Origin: Norana najaformis
Lineage: Eukaryota; Annelida; Clitellata; Crassiclitellata; Hormogastridae
Length of the DNA stretch: 64,000 nt
Direction: 5' to 3'
NCBI GenBank assembly: GCA_964023275.1
Contig: OZ029925.1
Span: 5,392,003 to 5,456,002, forward strand
The notes under the pieces were generated by a model, which worked only from the letters and a program-made list of their open reading frames with translations, did not search any database and was not told the origin of the DNA. Made by a program: the position numbers and the translations under genes. Of this stretch, positions 44,301 to 54,596 are shown piece after piece (position 1 is the first letter of the stretch; every line of letters starts with the position of its first letter).

Positions 44301-46854
44301 AGCCATAAGAATTTTGGAGCTTTAACTGCAGGATTATCAGTAAAATAAAGCTGTGTAGTAAACGAGTGATTGATTACCTTACCTTACCTTGCCTTACTTA
44401 CTTTACTTTGCCTTATTTTAAATGATTGAATATCATTAGGATGAGAATGTAAATTACAAATGAACAACATGGTAATGAGAAAGCAACTTTGGATTACACT
44501 GAGGTAACAAGGTAAGTAGTAACGAGGTAAGTAGTGAAGTAGTGAGGTAAGAAGTTGTGAGGTAATGAGGAAAGAAAGCAGTTCACACTATAATCCAAAG
44601 GTCATTTTACTTCCTGAACCGAGTTCAAAGTGATACCTGCATGTAAACTACACGAGTTTACGTAGAGCATCGCTAAAGCATTCAAATTAATGGAGTAATC
44701 TAATCTAATCTCAGAACTTCTATTACGCCACTGTAATAATGCTCACGGCATCAGTCGATGGTCTCTGTTAAGAAAGATCGTTTTCCAAGCCAAATTCCAC
44801 GGTGAGTCCCTTCGAAAAGCCAAGGGAATCCCAGAAGTCACAGAGACAGCCTACGGAAGAAATGAATCTAAGAGGAGATGAGTTTTTAGTCGAGATCTGA
44901 AGGCTAAAGCAGACTTTTTAGAGTGAACATTTACCGGAAGAGAGTCCAAGAGTCTAGAACCAGCTACCGAAAAGGAACCCCTGCTGAGAGGCTACACATA
45001 TTTCAGGCTTTTGATTTCAATAAGTGAATCTCTCATGCTTGAGAGTTCTGGTTACTCAATTCAAACCCGTGAACTTTGATTCGGGTCATCTGCAGTTCGC
45101 TTCAGCCACATTAATTTCTTGAGGAATGACAAGTACTTTCACAAGAGAAAGCATGATAGTGAAATTCAAGAAAACTTTAAGTAAGATACCACTTCAATAT
45201 GATCAATAAACAGAGAAGAAAAACAAACAAATCTTTTTGCCAGCATCAGTCAGATTAATTTGTAGTAAGTGAATTAAACCGACTTATTAATCAGATTAAA
45301 AGTACTGAGTCATTGTTGCTTGTGATGATCTATCGAACTTATCGGAATTCGACCCGACTTCTTCAACGGATTATGATTTTGCGATTTCACTTAAAGTGAT
45401 CATCGTCTGATGCCTTGGGTATTATAATAACGGCGCTACAGAAGTGATCAGACTAGATTAGATGATAACTAAAACAAATAAAATAACTGGATTACCTTAA
45501 AAGACATTTCAATTTAACCAGAATTTCTTTCGTTATACTCAAAGGAAACAGAACATAGGTTTTTGTTAGATTCCTAAATTTAAACTATTAGTAAACGTCA
45601 TTGTATTTTAGCGTTATCATTATTATATTGTACATCTAAAGAATCATTTCCATAAGGCATTTTTGATATAAATGCTACTACTATATATTAATAAAATAAA
45701 AGATAAATTTTCTTTTTCTGCGAATACTTTTGAGTTGAAATCTTGCTCTATATAAATTACGACTTACATTACTTTGCATAATCATTTTGTTTCACAACAG
45801 ATGGGTCCGTGTACTGGATAGTACACAACGAGTATCCAATTAAATGTATTTATTGTTAAATACACATAAAGTGTAGATAAATGATTACTTAAAAATGATG
45901 TCTGCCATGAGCAAACAATTGTGTGGCTAGAACGCTCAAAGACATAAATTGTCCGGTGTCACAGTACATTCATTTTCGCCTGCCTACAAACAACTTAGCC
46001 TAATCACTTCAGAGGATCAAAAATGACCAGCAATCATCTACAGTGACTGTTCACATTAATAAACAATGAGTTGCAACATCATCCTGTTTAAATTAGTGTC
46101 TGCTGTTTCCATACATTACTTTTCATACTGTATATAAGCAGGCCCTATCAGACGGAGGGGCAGCAGGGCCATTTGTCCCGTGCCCATGGTAAGGGGCCTC
46201 ATCTTTACCTACTATTTTTTAGCCTATTTTAAAATAAGAAAAGTTCTTATTCGAACCAAAGATCTTCAATGTATCTAGCAACAAATCTTTCGAATTCTTT
46301 TAATTTATTTTTTATTATTAATTTTTAATATTTGTTTATCCTTTTTGTATTATAATTCACAACTGCGATTTAGTAGGCTTATCACGTGCATGCTTCGAGG
46401 TAGGCTAAGTTGTTTGGGCTTATTAGGGGCTTAAATGCAACACTGTCACTATACTAAATATATGTATATAATTACCTGGATATATATATATGCATGTACA
46501 TCCTTACATACATATATGTATCTAGGTGCATTAAAACGATGACGTTAGACGGATCTAAACCGTTGGGGCCTCGTATTTGCAGTGGCCCGGGCCTTTCTGA
46601 ATTTCTGAAGAGCCCTGTATATAACATTTAGGACTCTTATAGATGGGCTTATTAGGGGGCTTAAATGCAACACTGTCACTATACTAAATATATGTATATA
46701 ATCACTCGGATATATATATGCACGTACATCCTTACATACATATATGTATCTAGGTGCATTAAAACGATGACGTTAGACAGATCTAAACCGTGGTGTAGAG
46801 AACAAGTTACAAGATATCTCGAAGCTAAGTTTACCACTTACCAAAAAGCACCAT
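30690..46854 (-). CDS. PRDM1/Blimp-1-like PR-domain zinc-finger protein (whole gene model)
   Basis: Five coding exons join to 1830 nt (609 aa plus stop): 46854-46842, 39404-39238, 35837-35724, 34619-34352 and 31957-30690. All introns are GT-AG with compatible phases (1, 0, 0, 1). Blimp-1 is a nuclear, sequence-specific repressor of cell-fate programmes. The PR/SET domain spans about residues 40-175 ([49 protein letters not shown]). A Pro/Ser-rich linker follows. The [16 protein letters not shown] block precedes four zinc fingers: ZF1 C432/C435/H448/H452, ZF2 C460/C463/H476/H480, ZF3 C488/C491/H504/H508 and ZF4 C516/C519/H532/C536. The [16 protein letters not shown] and SSSNLKTH contact helices are Blimp-1-like. 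Vertebrate PRDM1 has five fingers. Here the fourth is C2HC, a fifth is missing and the tail is only about 73 residues, so this looks like a divergent paralogue. Assembly is by eye; RNA is needed to prove it. Confidence 0.82.
31958..34351. other. Intron 4 of the PRDM1-like gene
   Basis: A 2.4-kb intron. Holds CA repeats (32598-32670), a low-repeat GC-moderate stretch at 33000-33720 with TCF/LEF-like sites, and a CATA-rich microsatellite (about 34010-34142). Confidence 0.7.
33180..33630. promoter_or_regulatory. Candidate intronic enhancer with TCF/LEF-like sites
   Basis: Three ATCAAAG heptamers on the + strand (33185-33191, 33250-33256, 33617-33623), two next to GATCACAG-like sequence, in a repeat-poor part of intron 4. 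Chance expectation for one 7-mer on both strands in 450 bp is about 0.05. Wnt/TCF input to blimp1 is established in sea urchins; its relevance here is inference. Confidence 0.3.
34352..34619 (-). CDS. PRDM1-like exon 4
   Basis: Acceptor GTGCCCTAG and donor GTAAGA. Encodes residues 99-187 plus one base: the second half of the PR domain ([44 protein letters not shown]). Like other PRDM1 proteins it lacks the SET catalytic signature, so methyltransferase activity is not expected. A 26-bp array begins 22 bp before the acceptor. Confidence 0.9.
34642..34849. repeat. 26-bp tandem array, eight copies
   Basis: Eight exact-length units starting CATTTAACATTAAATGCACA, alternating a T/G at one position (CATTTTAC or CATGTTAC). 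It lies in intron 3, ending 22 bp from the exon 4 acceptor, so it occupies the usual branch-point region. Confidence 0.95.
35162..35330. repeat. (CCTG/CCGC)n microsatellite
   Basis: About 165 bp of GCCTGCCCGCCTGCCC then GCCTGCCTGCCT. It directly adjoins a family B copy at 35331, the same arrangement as at 29911-29985 on the other strand. Confidence 0.95.
35331..35468 (+). repeat. Family B copy in intron 3
   Basis: Plus-oriented copy ending GACGCTGTAGAAATCTCGAG and a degenerate GATTAC tail. Followed immediately by a family C repeat. Confidence 0.65.
35469..35655 (+). repeat. Interspersed repeat family C copy
   Basis: Body with GGCTGTCTCTGTGTCTTCTG, CCATCGACTGGTGCC and CATTATTACAGTGGCGCTA, then an AGATTAGATTAG tail. 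Other copies: 44695-44880 (reverse), 45380-45470, 53228-53350 (reverse) and a fragment at 34965-35020 (reverse). Confidence 0.65.
35724..35837 (-). CDS. PRDM1-like exon 3
   Basis: 114 nt, phase 0 at both ends; acceptor TTGTTTTACAG and donor GTAAGT. Encodes residues 61-98 with [18 protein letters not shown], the most diagnostic PR-domain block. The usual GEI after GPL is replaced by GKK, and the usual YFWR is replaced by DLWP. Confidence 0.88.
35838..39237. other. Intron 2 of the PRDM1-like gene
   Basis: 3.4 kb. Contains a tract of GGTTAAATT/GGTCAAATT words (35908-36020), AT-rich simple sequence, a family B copy (37765-37895), a possible LTR remnant (about 38150-38400) and a family D repeat copy (about 39000-39140). 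Confidence 0.7.
38150..38400 (+). mobile_element. Possible LTR end with PBS-like site
   Basis: Several TGACGTAA/ACGTCAG words are followed by AATAAA (38330-38335), about 45 bp of R/U5-like sequence, then TGGCGACGAGAGGACAC from 38381. The last resembles the PBS start of some LTR elements. No second LTR, gag or pol was found, so this may be a fragment or coincidence. Confidence 0.25.
39238..39404 (-). CDS. PRDM1-like exon 2
   Basis: Acceptor TTTTTGCAG and donor GTGAGT. Encodes residues 5-60, an acidic N-terminal segment with RTFFVEDKF and the SSLPNILAL block that precedes the PR domain core in Blimp-1 proteins. An alternative acceptor two bases further in would break the frame. Confidence 0.85.
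40395..40775 (-). repeat. Inverted repeat, arm 1
   Basis: About 370 bp matching the reverse complement of 41832-42202 at roughly 85-90% by eye. Shared blocks include GGCAGCGGATTGGGCGTGGC, CTTATCGCTCGACCAGGGAC and CGCACCGTTAGGCCGACTAC. Confidence 0.85.
41340..41447 (+). mobile_element. LINE 3' end fragment
   Basis: GAGTTTATCTTGAAGAGGCG, CTATACAAATTTC and an ATTACAATTACAA tail match the 3' end of the LINE remnant at 48141-48482. No coding part is left. Confidence 0.5.
41832..42202 (+). repeat. Inverted repeat, arm 2
   Basis: Partner of 40395-40775 across a spacer of about 1.06 kb that holds a LINE 3' end and a family A copy. Either two independent insertions of one repeat or the ends of a composite element. 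Confidence 0.85.
42376..42454. repeat. 10-bp tandem repeat (GATGACCATA)n
   Basis: About eight units of GATGACCATA/GATGACCACA. Confidence 0.95.
43085..43218. repeat. Degenerate (TGAT/TGAC)n tract
   Basis: TGATTGATTGACTGATGG-type tetranucleotide words repeated over about 130 bp. Confidence 0.8.
46416..46564. repeat. Direct duplication, copy 1
   Basis: GGGCTTATTAGGGGCTTAAA through GATCTAAACCGT is repeated at 46645-46791 with a few changes. The spacing is 229 bp. Confidence 0.9.
46645..46791. repeat. Direct duplication, copy 2
   Basis: Second copy of the 147-149 bp unit. It ends about 45 bp from the exon 1 donor of the PRDM1-like gene. Confidence 0.9.
46842..46854 (-). CDS. PRDM1-like exon 1 (coding part)
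   Basis: ATG GTG CTT TTT G, then the donor GTAAGT. The ATG has A at -3 and G at +4, and is the only ATG in its open stretch, with an in-frame TGA at 47047-47049. The donor phase (1) matches the acceptor of exon 2, giving M-V-L-F-E-K-S. The rest of this exon upstream would be 5' UTR. Confidence 0.6.
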
Positions 46855-47310
46855 ACTGTTTTGGATCTGGTCAGAAACTAGGATTCCCGATTCTAATCTA
46901 ATCGTTTCCGCGTTGACAACCTCATCCCAACCAACTGGCGACTTCCTAATCTCCGACAACCTGCCCTGCACACCTCCGCCCCTCTCGCGCCCGACCAATG
47001 ACACGTCTGTCACGCATGACGAACCACCACCAGTTCCGCCCACCTGTTCTCATCGGTCTGATTGACAGGGGCGGACTGTTCGTCCCACCCACGGACATCC
47101 CCGACCCAGGGACAAACGCCCGTCCGATCATTGTCACGCGGCAGACAAAAACATATGTTGCGGAGGCTGCCGAAAGGATCGTGGGGACCGATAGCGCCGC
47201 TGACAAAAGAGACAATACCCGGTCGGCAGATATAAAAACGCTCCGCAGTCTTTGAAAAGTGTTGCTTTGGGGGTAATTTCGCATTGTGGCGCCCCCAATA
47301 AAAGGCGTTT
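46855..47310 (-). promoter_or_regulatory. Candidate promoter and 5' UTR of the PRDM1-like gene
   Basis: A GC- and CpG-richer island in AT-rich surroundings, directly upstream of the proposed start codon. On the - strand it has ATTGGGGGCGCC (inverted CCAAT plus GC box, 47288-47299) and, about 60 bp downstream, a TTTTTATATC tract. On the + strand the same tract reads TATAAAAA, so it could drive either direction. Start site not determined. Confidence 0.4.
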
Positions 47311-47834
47311 GACACTAGCGATGTCGAGAAACTGGTAATTCAGAGACCGGGGTAAACAAAATGGCCGAAAACGCGAAGTGCCGGGTGCAACGTGCCGTGT
47401 GCAAAGGGGAACGCGTGCGTTAATTCTTTGTAAAATTTTTGCTTTCGTGCCGCTCAGTTATGCGTTGAAAACCGCGATGAAAGTCTTTTATGGTCCCGTG
47501 TCCTATAAACAAACTTCATGGTCGTAAAAAAGACGCTGACTGCAGGTCGAGAACAACAAATCACAACCACCTCACTTTTACTCATGTCTTTCTGTATATA
47601 TATATACAGCCTTAAATGACCCGACACACGATGTTCGTATTTTAGCCAGTACCCTGCTTAAACCTGTTGTCTAATCCATCATACGAACGCACCAGCACTT
47701 CACTTCTTTCAGTTTCTGTGCTGGTCTTTCACTGAAAACATTTCTTTTCCAAAAATCTTATCCTGAGTCTTCCTCTTCCCCTTGTCTCTCTTCTCGCTTC
47801 AATTTCAAACACCATCCACCGTAGCCGTCCGACT

Positions 47835-47978
47835 GTCTGACTGCCTGACTCCTGGATCTTGACCTGGAACCGAACCCTTTTGCCTAGCGATTTTGTTTTG
47901 ACTGAGGGCCTGTGAATAAGTAAGTCCGCAACTTAACTTTCGTTGGGCGCTGTAAAAATCTCGAGATTACGATTACAT
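47835..47978 (+). repeat. Family B copy
   Basis: Plus-oriented, ending GCGCTGTAAAAATCTCGAGA and GATTAC units. It is the best copy to read the family's 3' tail, and continues 5' to about 47700 with sequence shared with the copies at 19446 and 59365. Confidence 0.7.
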
Positions 47979-48140
47979 GCATGCAATTGACAATTGTTTC
48001 AATACATGCATTGTCAACTGCAATTTACAAAGTCAACTTTTTGCACGGTAAATAAATGTCGAGGCCTGGAAGAAATGATGGACATTGTAAACAAACGGAC
48101 ATAGACCATGAACTGCATATAAAATTTATAGGGTGGGCCT

Positions 48141-48482
48141 TTGTTAAATTTAGAGTCAATGCTTCACTTCTGCACTTTGGTCTCCTCGTTGCAGGGCCGT
48201 AGCACCCTTCGCTCGGCCACTCAGGATCTCCTGTTTGTCCCTCGAATGCGCACCGCTACTGCCCAGTCCAGAAGCTTCGCCTACGTTGGTCCCACTTGCT
48301 GGAATCGTCTCCCTCGAGAATTGCGACTTGAGCTCCTTTCTCTCCCCCTCTCAGTGTTCCGCAGGCGCCTGAAGACTGTACTGTTTAACAGTGATTTTAC
48401 TTCTTCGGGTCGGAAACACCTCTGTTGAGTTTATCCTCTAAGAGGCGCTTTATAAATCTCAAATTACAGTTACAATTACAAT
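48141..48482 (+). pseudogene. LINE ORF2 C-terminal remnant and 3' tail
   Basis: The frame 48141-48428 contains RSATQDLLFVPRMRTATAQS and FAYVGPTCWNRLPRELR, then SVFRRRLKTVLF, the classic C-terminal tail of CR1/L2/Jockey-type reverse transcriptase proteins. After the stop comes AAGAGGCGCTTTATAAATC and an ATTACAGTTACAATTACAA tail. The insertion is 5'-truncated, as is usual for target-primed reverse transcription. No RT or endonuclease core remains. Confidence 0.8.
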
Positions 48483-48770
48483 TCATTTCTTCGAAAACAA
48501 CGTAGTCAATCCAAAACTATTTCGTCGTTCGCAGAAAGCGAAACAGTTAGAGGACTTCATATTTCACGTCATATATACATATATATATATAGACTATGTG
48601 TATCCATTATATATGTATATATATACATATAGGCCTATATTGAGCGTGTGCGCTTTGCCTGATTGGCATCGTAACTATACTCTTCACAACAGAAGCATCA
48701 TTGCTGAACAGTCTCCAACATTTCGTGTAGTATATGTAGCCGACTGTATCAACTATAATTACATTGGCCT

Positions 48771-48788
48771 ATATATATATATATATAT

Positions 48789-48830
<42 letters not shown>

Positions 48831-48836
48831 CGCGCG
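48771..48836. repeat. (TA)n-(TG)n microsatellite
   Basis: Pure TA then TGTGTG and CGCGCG dinucleotides. Confidence 0.95.
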
Positions 48837-49179
48837 CACCCAGCGAACTATGATTAGCCATTACGTCACCAGATGGCGCATGGAGGCGACCGAATTAGAG
48901 GCGGAAATACGTGACAGATGAACGCGTAAATCCGGATGTTCCATCAGCTAATAGTCAAAACACTTGCGACTTAAAGCACGTGCGCGCGAGAAACAATGGA
49001 AGACATTCGACCCTTGGATGTAATGTGATCGTCGGAATTAGGTGCAGAGGGTGACCATCGTATCGCATCGTCAGAGCATTAGTGGTTACGTGGGAAAATG
49101 GTAATCACCAGTGACAACGTGGGTGGGATTGATTTAACGGTCAACTAAGACAAGTAAGAAAGCATTATCTACCTATCCA

Positions 49180-49745
49180 AGTATACCTACCGACCCAGGT
49201 ATACCTACTCAGGTATATCCTCCTATAAAAGTATATCTACCTGCCCAGTTAGACCTACTCAGGTGTATCTTCCTACCCAGTTAGACCTACTCAGGTGTAT
49301 CTTCCTACCCAAGTATATCTACCTGCCCAGGTATACCTACTTAGGTGTTTCTTCCTACCCAGGTATACCTACTCAGGTGTATCTTCCTACCCAAGTATAT
49401 CTACCTGCCCAGGTATACCTACTTAGTGTATCTTCCTATCCAGGTATACCTACTCAGGCGTATCTTCCTACCCAAGTATATCTACCTGCCCAGGTATACC
49501 TACCTAGGTGTATCTTCCTACCCAGGTATACCTACTCAGGTGTATCTTCCTACCCAGGTAGACCTCAGGTGTATCTACCTACCCAGATAGACCTAACTAT
49601 ACCTAACTATCTATTTTTCCAAGTATATCTACGTATACCCAGGAACACCTCCCTACCTATCCAGGCTTATCTACCTACTCAGGTACACCTCCCTACCCAT
49701 TTACCTTTTCAGGTATATCTACCTACTCACATACGTATACGTACC
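49180..49745. repeat. Irregular minisatellite of CCTAC/CAGGTATA words
   Basis: About 560 bp built from TACCCAGGTATACCTACTC and AGGTGTATCTTCCTACCC blocks repeated with small changes. The long frames here are by-products of the repeat. Confidence 0.9.
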
Positions 49746-49882
49746 TACCTGACTGCCTGCGTGTCTGTGTACCTATTTACTCACTAACTCGCTGGTTCAA
49801 TGCTGCAATATATTCTGAAACGTGGGAGTCCGTGGCAACAGAAATTTCCGAAGATTAGGTATCTCGTTACGCTCTCGCCTCC

Positions 49883-50160
49883 TTGGTCCTAGGTCCACCC
49901 GACGTTTCCCATTCCCCTAAAGTGACCGATAACTTTGCCCGCGGCTTCAATCAAGCCATCCAAGCAGTGAAATCCGACACACTTATCCGCCTATTCATTA
50001 ATTGTGTCTCGGCGAGTCACATTCAGTCAGCGCCAACTCAGCCGACCCTGACAGAAATTGAAAATCCTTCACCCATATGCTTCGCTTGCCGCACTCACGA
50101 TCACCGAAGCGCTGCAATAAGTCCAATTGCTACGGCGGGCACCTACTGATAGATATAACT
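49883..50160 (+). pseudogene. Possible gag zinc-knuckle remnant
   Basis: The frame contains CFACRTHDHRS. After a one-base frame change it reads on as RCNKSNCYGGHLLID, giving a CCHC-like knuckle reminiscent of LTR-retrotransposon gag. No other gag or pol part was seen nearby. Confidence 0.25.
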
Positions 50161-50937
50161 ATCGATGAGGGTACACATGGGCCTATCGACCTTGCCTCTT
50201 CGTGCCCTGATCAATCTTCAAGTACTTTGCGGTTTAAAAGTATTATGACCACTTAATTCAGAGATATACTTGGTCTAATTATGACCATAAGTTCCAGATT
50301 ATAATGACATATTCACACACACATATACATGTATGTATATTCTATATATACTTTTACATGAAATAGTTTATATATATATATTATACATAGCACTGTGTAT
50401 GTGTACATATATCGATATATTACGTACAACATTGTTTATTATATGTATATATATATATATATGCACACAAGGCTATATGCGTACATGGATAAATGTAATA
50501 TGTATATTATATTATATATGGATATTATATAAATACACATTTAGACTATTGTTATGCAATACAAAGGCTGCGTCAAACTGTGATACGTCGCAGACCGTTT
50601 GGGTGTGGGATGAGCGGTTCATTGTTCGCAAATATGTACTGTATGGCATTTGGATCGTGGGAGCGCCGATCAGCCACCGCTAGGTTGATATTATATCATT
50701 ATCATCGGCGCTTGTTCCGCTTGAATGACTGTGCGCCGCGGTGCGTAACATGTCAACTCCTCGTGAAGTGCATTATCTTAACATGACAGTGACGATCCAA
50801 TGGAGACCATATTCACCATCACCTCACTATAATATGCTTAACGAATTTGACAATTTCAATGTACAGAGGGTAGCGATGAGAAAAAAGGGAAAGGGAGGGA
50901 AAGACTGAGAAAGGGAGAAGATAAATGGATAGATGGA

Positions 50938-50981
50938 ACGATAGGTGGATAGATAGATAGACAGACAGACAGAGAGACAGA

Positions 50982-51017
<36 letters not shown>

Positions 51018-51022
51018 GAGAC

Positions 51023-51081
<59 letters not shown>

Positions 51082-51090
51082 TAGATAGAT
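50938..51090. repeat. (GATA/GACA)n microsatellite
   Basis: GATAGATAGACAGACAGACA-type tetranucleotides over about 150 bp, followed after a gap by an AC tract at 51221-51246. Confidence 0.95.
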
Positions 51091-51657
51091 AGATAGACGA
51101 TAGAGTACAGACGGACAGATATGGAAGCATAATGAGGAGACAGAGACAGTGGAGAGAGGGAGAATGGAATAAAGAGGGGGAGAAAGACAGGGGCACAGAC
51201 AAAATATGACTCCTAAATTCACACACACACACACACACACACACACGAATTAGGTGTGTAGGTGTATGCACTCATTAAGGGAAATTGGTGACAGTTTTGT
51301 TTCACTTCTATCGTCGGGTTAAGTTTAAACTGTAAAATTTTAACACCTGCTGCAGAACATATCAACATAAACCAAGAAAAGATAAGTAAGATAAAGACTG
51401 AAACCTTCATTATTTAGTGCTTTTCAAATATAGAAAGGGGTATTCCATGCCAACACAATTTCGGCAGCATAGGCATAAATGTATATAAGTCATCTATACC
51501 TCAGCATATATGGGATATATATATGTATATATATATATCTGTGAATTTAGATAAAACGCACCCGTTTGGATCTGTGAGCCATATCCATGCGGAGGGCTTT
51601 TAAACAGTTCTTAAAAGGAGTTGAAACATGCATTGCCAGATCTAAACTTCTAACAGC

Positions 51658-51810
51658 TCTAAACACTCTAGCCGTAAGATAGGTTGCCAAATGTTTACGT
51701 TGTTTTATTACGTAAGTCTATCGATGCATCTATAGACATAGCGTCGATAGACTTACGTAATAAAACAACGTAAACATTTGTCAACCTATCTTACGTCTAG
51801 AGTGTTTAGA
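51658..51810. repeat. Near-perfect palindrome, 67-bp arms
   Basis: Left arm 51658-51724 and right arm 51744-51810 are reverse complements at 65 of 67 positions, with a 19-bp centre. Outer ends read TCTAAACACTCTAG. It may be a fold-back MITE or a long DNA hairpin; the flanks show no obvious target duplication. Confidence 0.95.
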
Positions 51811-53691
51811 TCGGTCACACGTCATCTAGCAACTTATCTTGTATTCCTATCACGCTGTTTGATTAGATCATTCGACTAATAATCGTCTACCACAAAAAGC
51901 CCGATCTGCAAACCCGTTATTATCACTTAAAACACTTGTCAAGTCCATTGTTTTTCTCTGGCCTTTAGGATGACTTGATCGTGGTCCCTCTAAAGCGAGA
52001 ATACATTCCCCCTCTGATTCAGATTTACAGTATTTACTGGCTGTGCGCGTAGTAAGTGCTTTAAATAAACACAGAAGTTAGTTTAGCCATCTGTCTAAAA
52101 CTATTTTTTAAATTTTGTATTTTTTCTATTTTTGCATTTTACTATTTTTTATTACCCGCGCCTGATAAGACTTCCGTTTAAGTTTTCAGCTATTTTGACA
52201 ACGTTTTGTTTGGTTCTTAATCGCGGCCTAGTCATTCATTCATTCATTCAGAACATTTATATAGCGCCCATTCAAGTAATATACACAGAGGGGCTCCAAG
52301 CCGAGCTCCGGCGAAAGAGAACAGTTTTTAACTGATGATGAAAAGTGTATAGTCCTATCCGCAGCTTCAGCTGACCTACTTCTTCGTCCTATATTTAGTC
52401 CAATGTGGCCTAATTTTAGACCTGGCTATTAATTAGGTCAGCCGGCGCCAAGTCGACAAAGCGCAGCACCAACAGCAGAAGCTCAGATGGGGTAACCTTT
52501 GAACCGGCGCCATTTTCTGTGACACGACACTGTACTTTGGCAACACGCACCGCTTGAGCTACCTGCGCGCACCTGCAGAGGAAGGATCCAGCGAGGGGGA
52601 AGGTCGATTACACGGACCATGACTCACATGCATAAGTATACAGAGGCAACACTTGGAAGTAACAAAAAGGTTAAGAAGGTGAAGACATCAAGCTTGTTTA
52701 CACGGCTCTATGGAAACTTATCAGAAGCGAAACCAAGAGCAAATAGGACCGCAGCTGAAGCGTCAAGAAGATACAACTGTCCGCAAATCGGCCGCCTTTC
52801 AGCGACTTCTGAATTTGCAGCCTCTAATTTTTGTGTCGCTTTAAGCAAGTAAGTAAGTATATTCTTTATTATCCAAGAGCTAATCACACATCGGTTTACA
52901 AGTATTTAAGGACACAAGAAAAACTTAATATGCAAACAACATCTTAATAATGAAACATTTACGCGTTAAATTATCACACGAGGAATAATACGGCCATGGG
53001 TGTGGAGCCGTAGGGAATAACTGAGGGTTTTAACTGACCAGAGTAGCTAATGTAAGACATGGTTTCGGTTGTTCAAGATTGCGTTAAAGAGGCGACATCA
53101 ACGCAATAACCTTAACATTATGCAGATTCTTCGGGATAGAAAGGCTGAGTCTCTGGCAATAAGCGTGCACCGTTTCATAATAGCGACATCTTTCGATCTG
53201 ACACAAGGGTGTATCATAGATATTTGAATTTAATCTTAGAACTTCTATGGCGCCAGTATAATAATGCACTATCAATCGACGGCACTCCGAAACAGAATTA
53301 CAATCCCATCAGTTCCCTGGATGACTCCGATGAGAGCCCAAGGATATGCTTTTAAGAGCTTCTTTATTTGTAGATGTATAGTTAAACAGATACAGAGTTG
53401 ATTGATTTCAATCAACGCCTCTCGTTATAATCATAAACGTTGATTGGCAATGGTGTAATTGCGTGCTCGAGATACAGGCTTGATCGAGCGTATCAGGAAT
53501 TCACAATTGACAGTCACCAATTGTCGTTCATACAATACAGGCCTGCCTCCGTTCATTGTTAGAAATATTCCCATTAAATGCGAATGATTGTTATATAAAC
53601 TGATTTTGAATATTCCCTTTGGCGGTTCGTGTCATCGCGAATATCGAAATCATCTGGAGACAAAGCTGAAAACCTACAAGTTGCTTCCATA

Positions 53692-53826
53692 ATCGTAATC
53701 GTAATATCGAGATTTCTACAGCGCCCAACGAAAGCTAAGTCGTGTGAACCAGCTTATTCACAGGCGCTGAGTCAAAACAAAATCGATAGGCAAAAGGGTT
53801 CGGTTCCAGGTCAAGATCCAAGAGTC
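53692..53826 (-). repeat. Family B copy
   Basis: Contains ACAGCGCCCAACGAAAGC and GTTCGGTTCCAGGTCAAG; tail at the left edge (ATCGTAATCGTAAT). Confidence 0.7.
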
Positions 53827-54596
53827 AAACACACGCGAATAAACTGCAAACTTGAACCTTCGCCAAGACTTAACGATATTTTTCTCAAAGCAGCCATTTT
53901 TTACTCTTATTTTATCATACAATACAAGGAGTTGAAAGAACAATATAACAAAAATCGTGTAAATATTCAACGCCCGTTAAGCCATAAAACGAGTCAAAAG
54001 CTCATTGAAGGACATCGGAATCCATACACATAGCTTATATATCGTGTCCCAAGGGATGTCCATGGCAGTCACGGGCCCCAGAGTCACGCCACCTAGTGAC
54101 CGCTGATGACTCTAATTACACAGTAATCAATCAGCCTTAATCAGGCCTCTGTCAAAACTAACTGTCTCCACGCGCATACCGCACCGAATTCTTTGGGTAT
54201 GGACGCAAGCATGGACGGCATAAGTCATCCCCCAATGGGGTGGGCTAATTAACCGTTGCCTCCGCCGCAAGGGGTTTCACGCAGTCGGGCTGCACGGCAC
54301 CCCAAGCTCGGACGTGGAAGAGAATTTAGCCTAGAGCCAAGTCGTGTTGGATGCCAAACGATCATTACAATTGTCTAGTGGTGTATACACGATATCTATT
54401 GCTGGGTAGATGGAAGAAATCAGCACAGCTGCTAATGGAACTAAGCTAACTATACAGTAGAGAACCGACTGAACGGGAGATTCAGGGAAACAACTGAAAC
54501 CAAATCATATTTAGATAGAGTGACAGGCGTGGAATGACACGCGAACAATGGGGGTGATGGGCTAACGAGGGGTTGGGGTGGTCTCTGGGAATAGCT

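Larger units (their letters stand above)
39405..46841. other. Intron 1 of the PRDM1-like gene
   Basis: A 7.4-kb intron by the gene model. Contains an inverted repeat pair (40395-40775 and 41832-42202), a LINE 3' end, a family A copy, a 10-bp array, family C copies and a direct duplication near 46.4-46.8 kb. No internal coding exon was recognised. Confidence 0.6.

Noticed and set aside
49263-49787. 174-aa Tyr-Leu-Pro-rich frame
   Set aside because: Follows the CCTAC/CAGGTATA minisatellite. No other coding signal.
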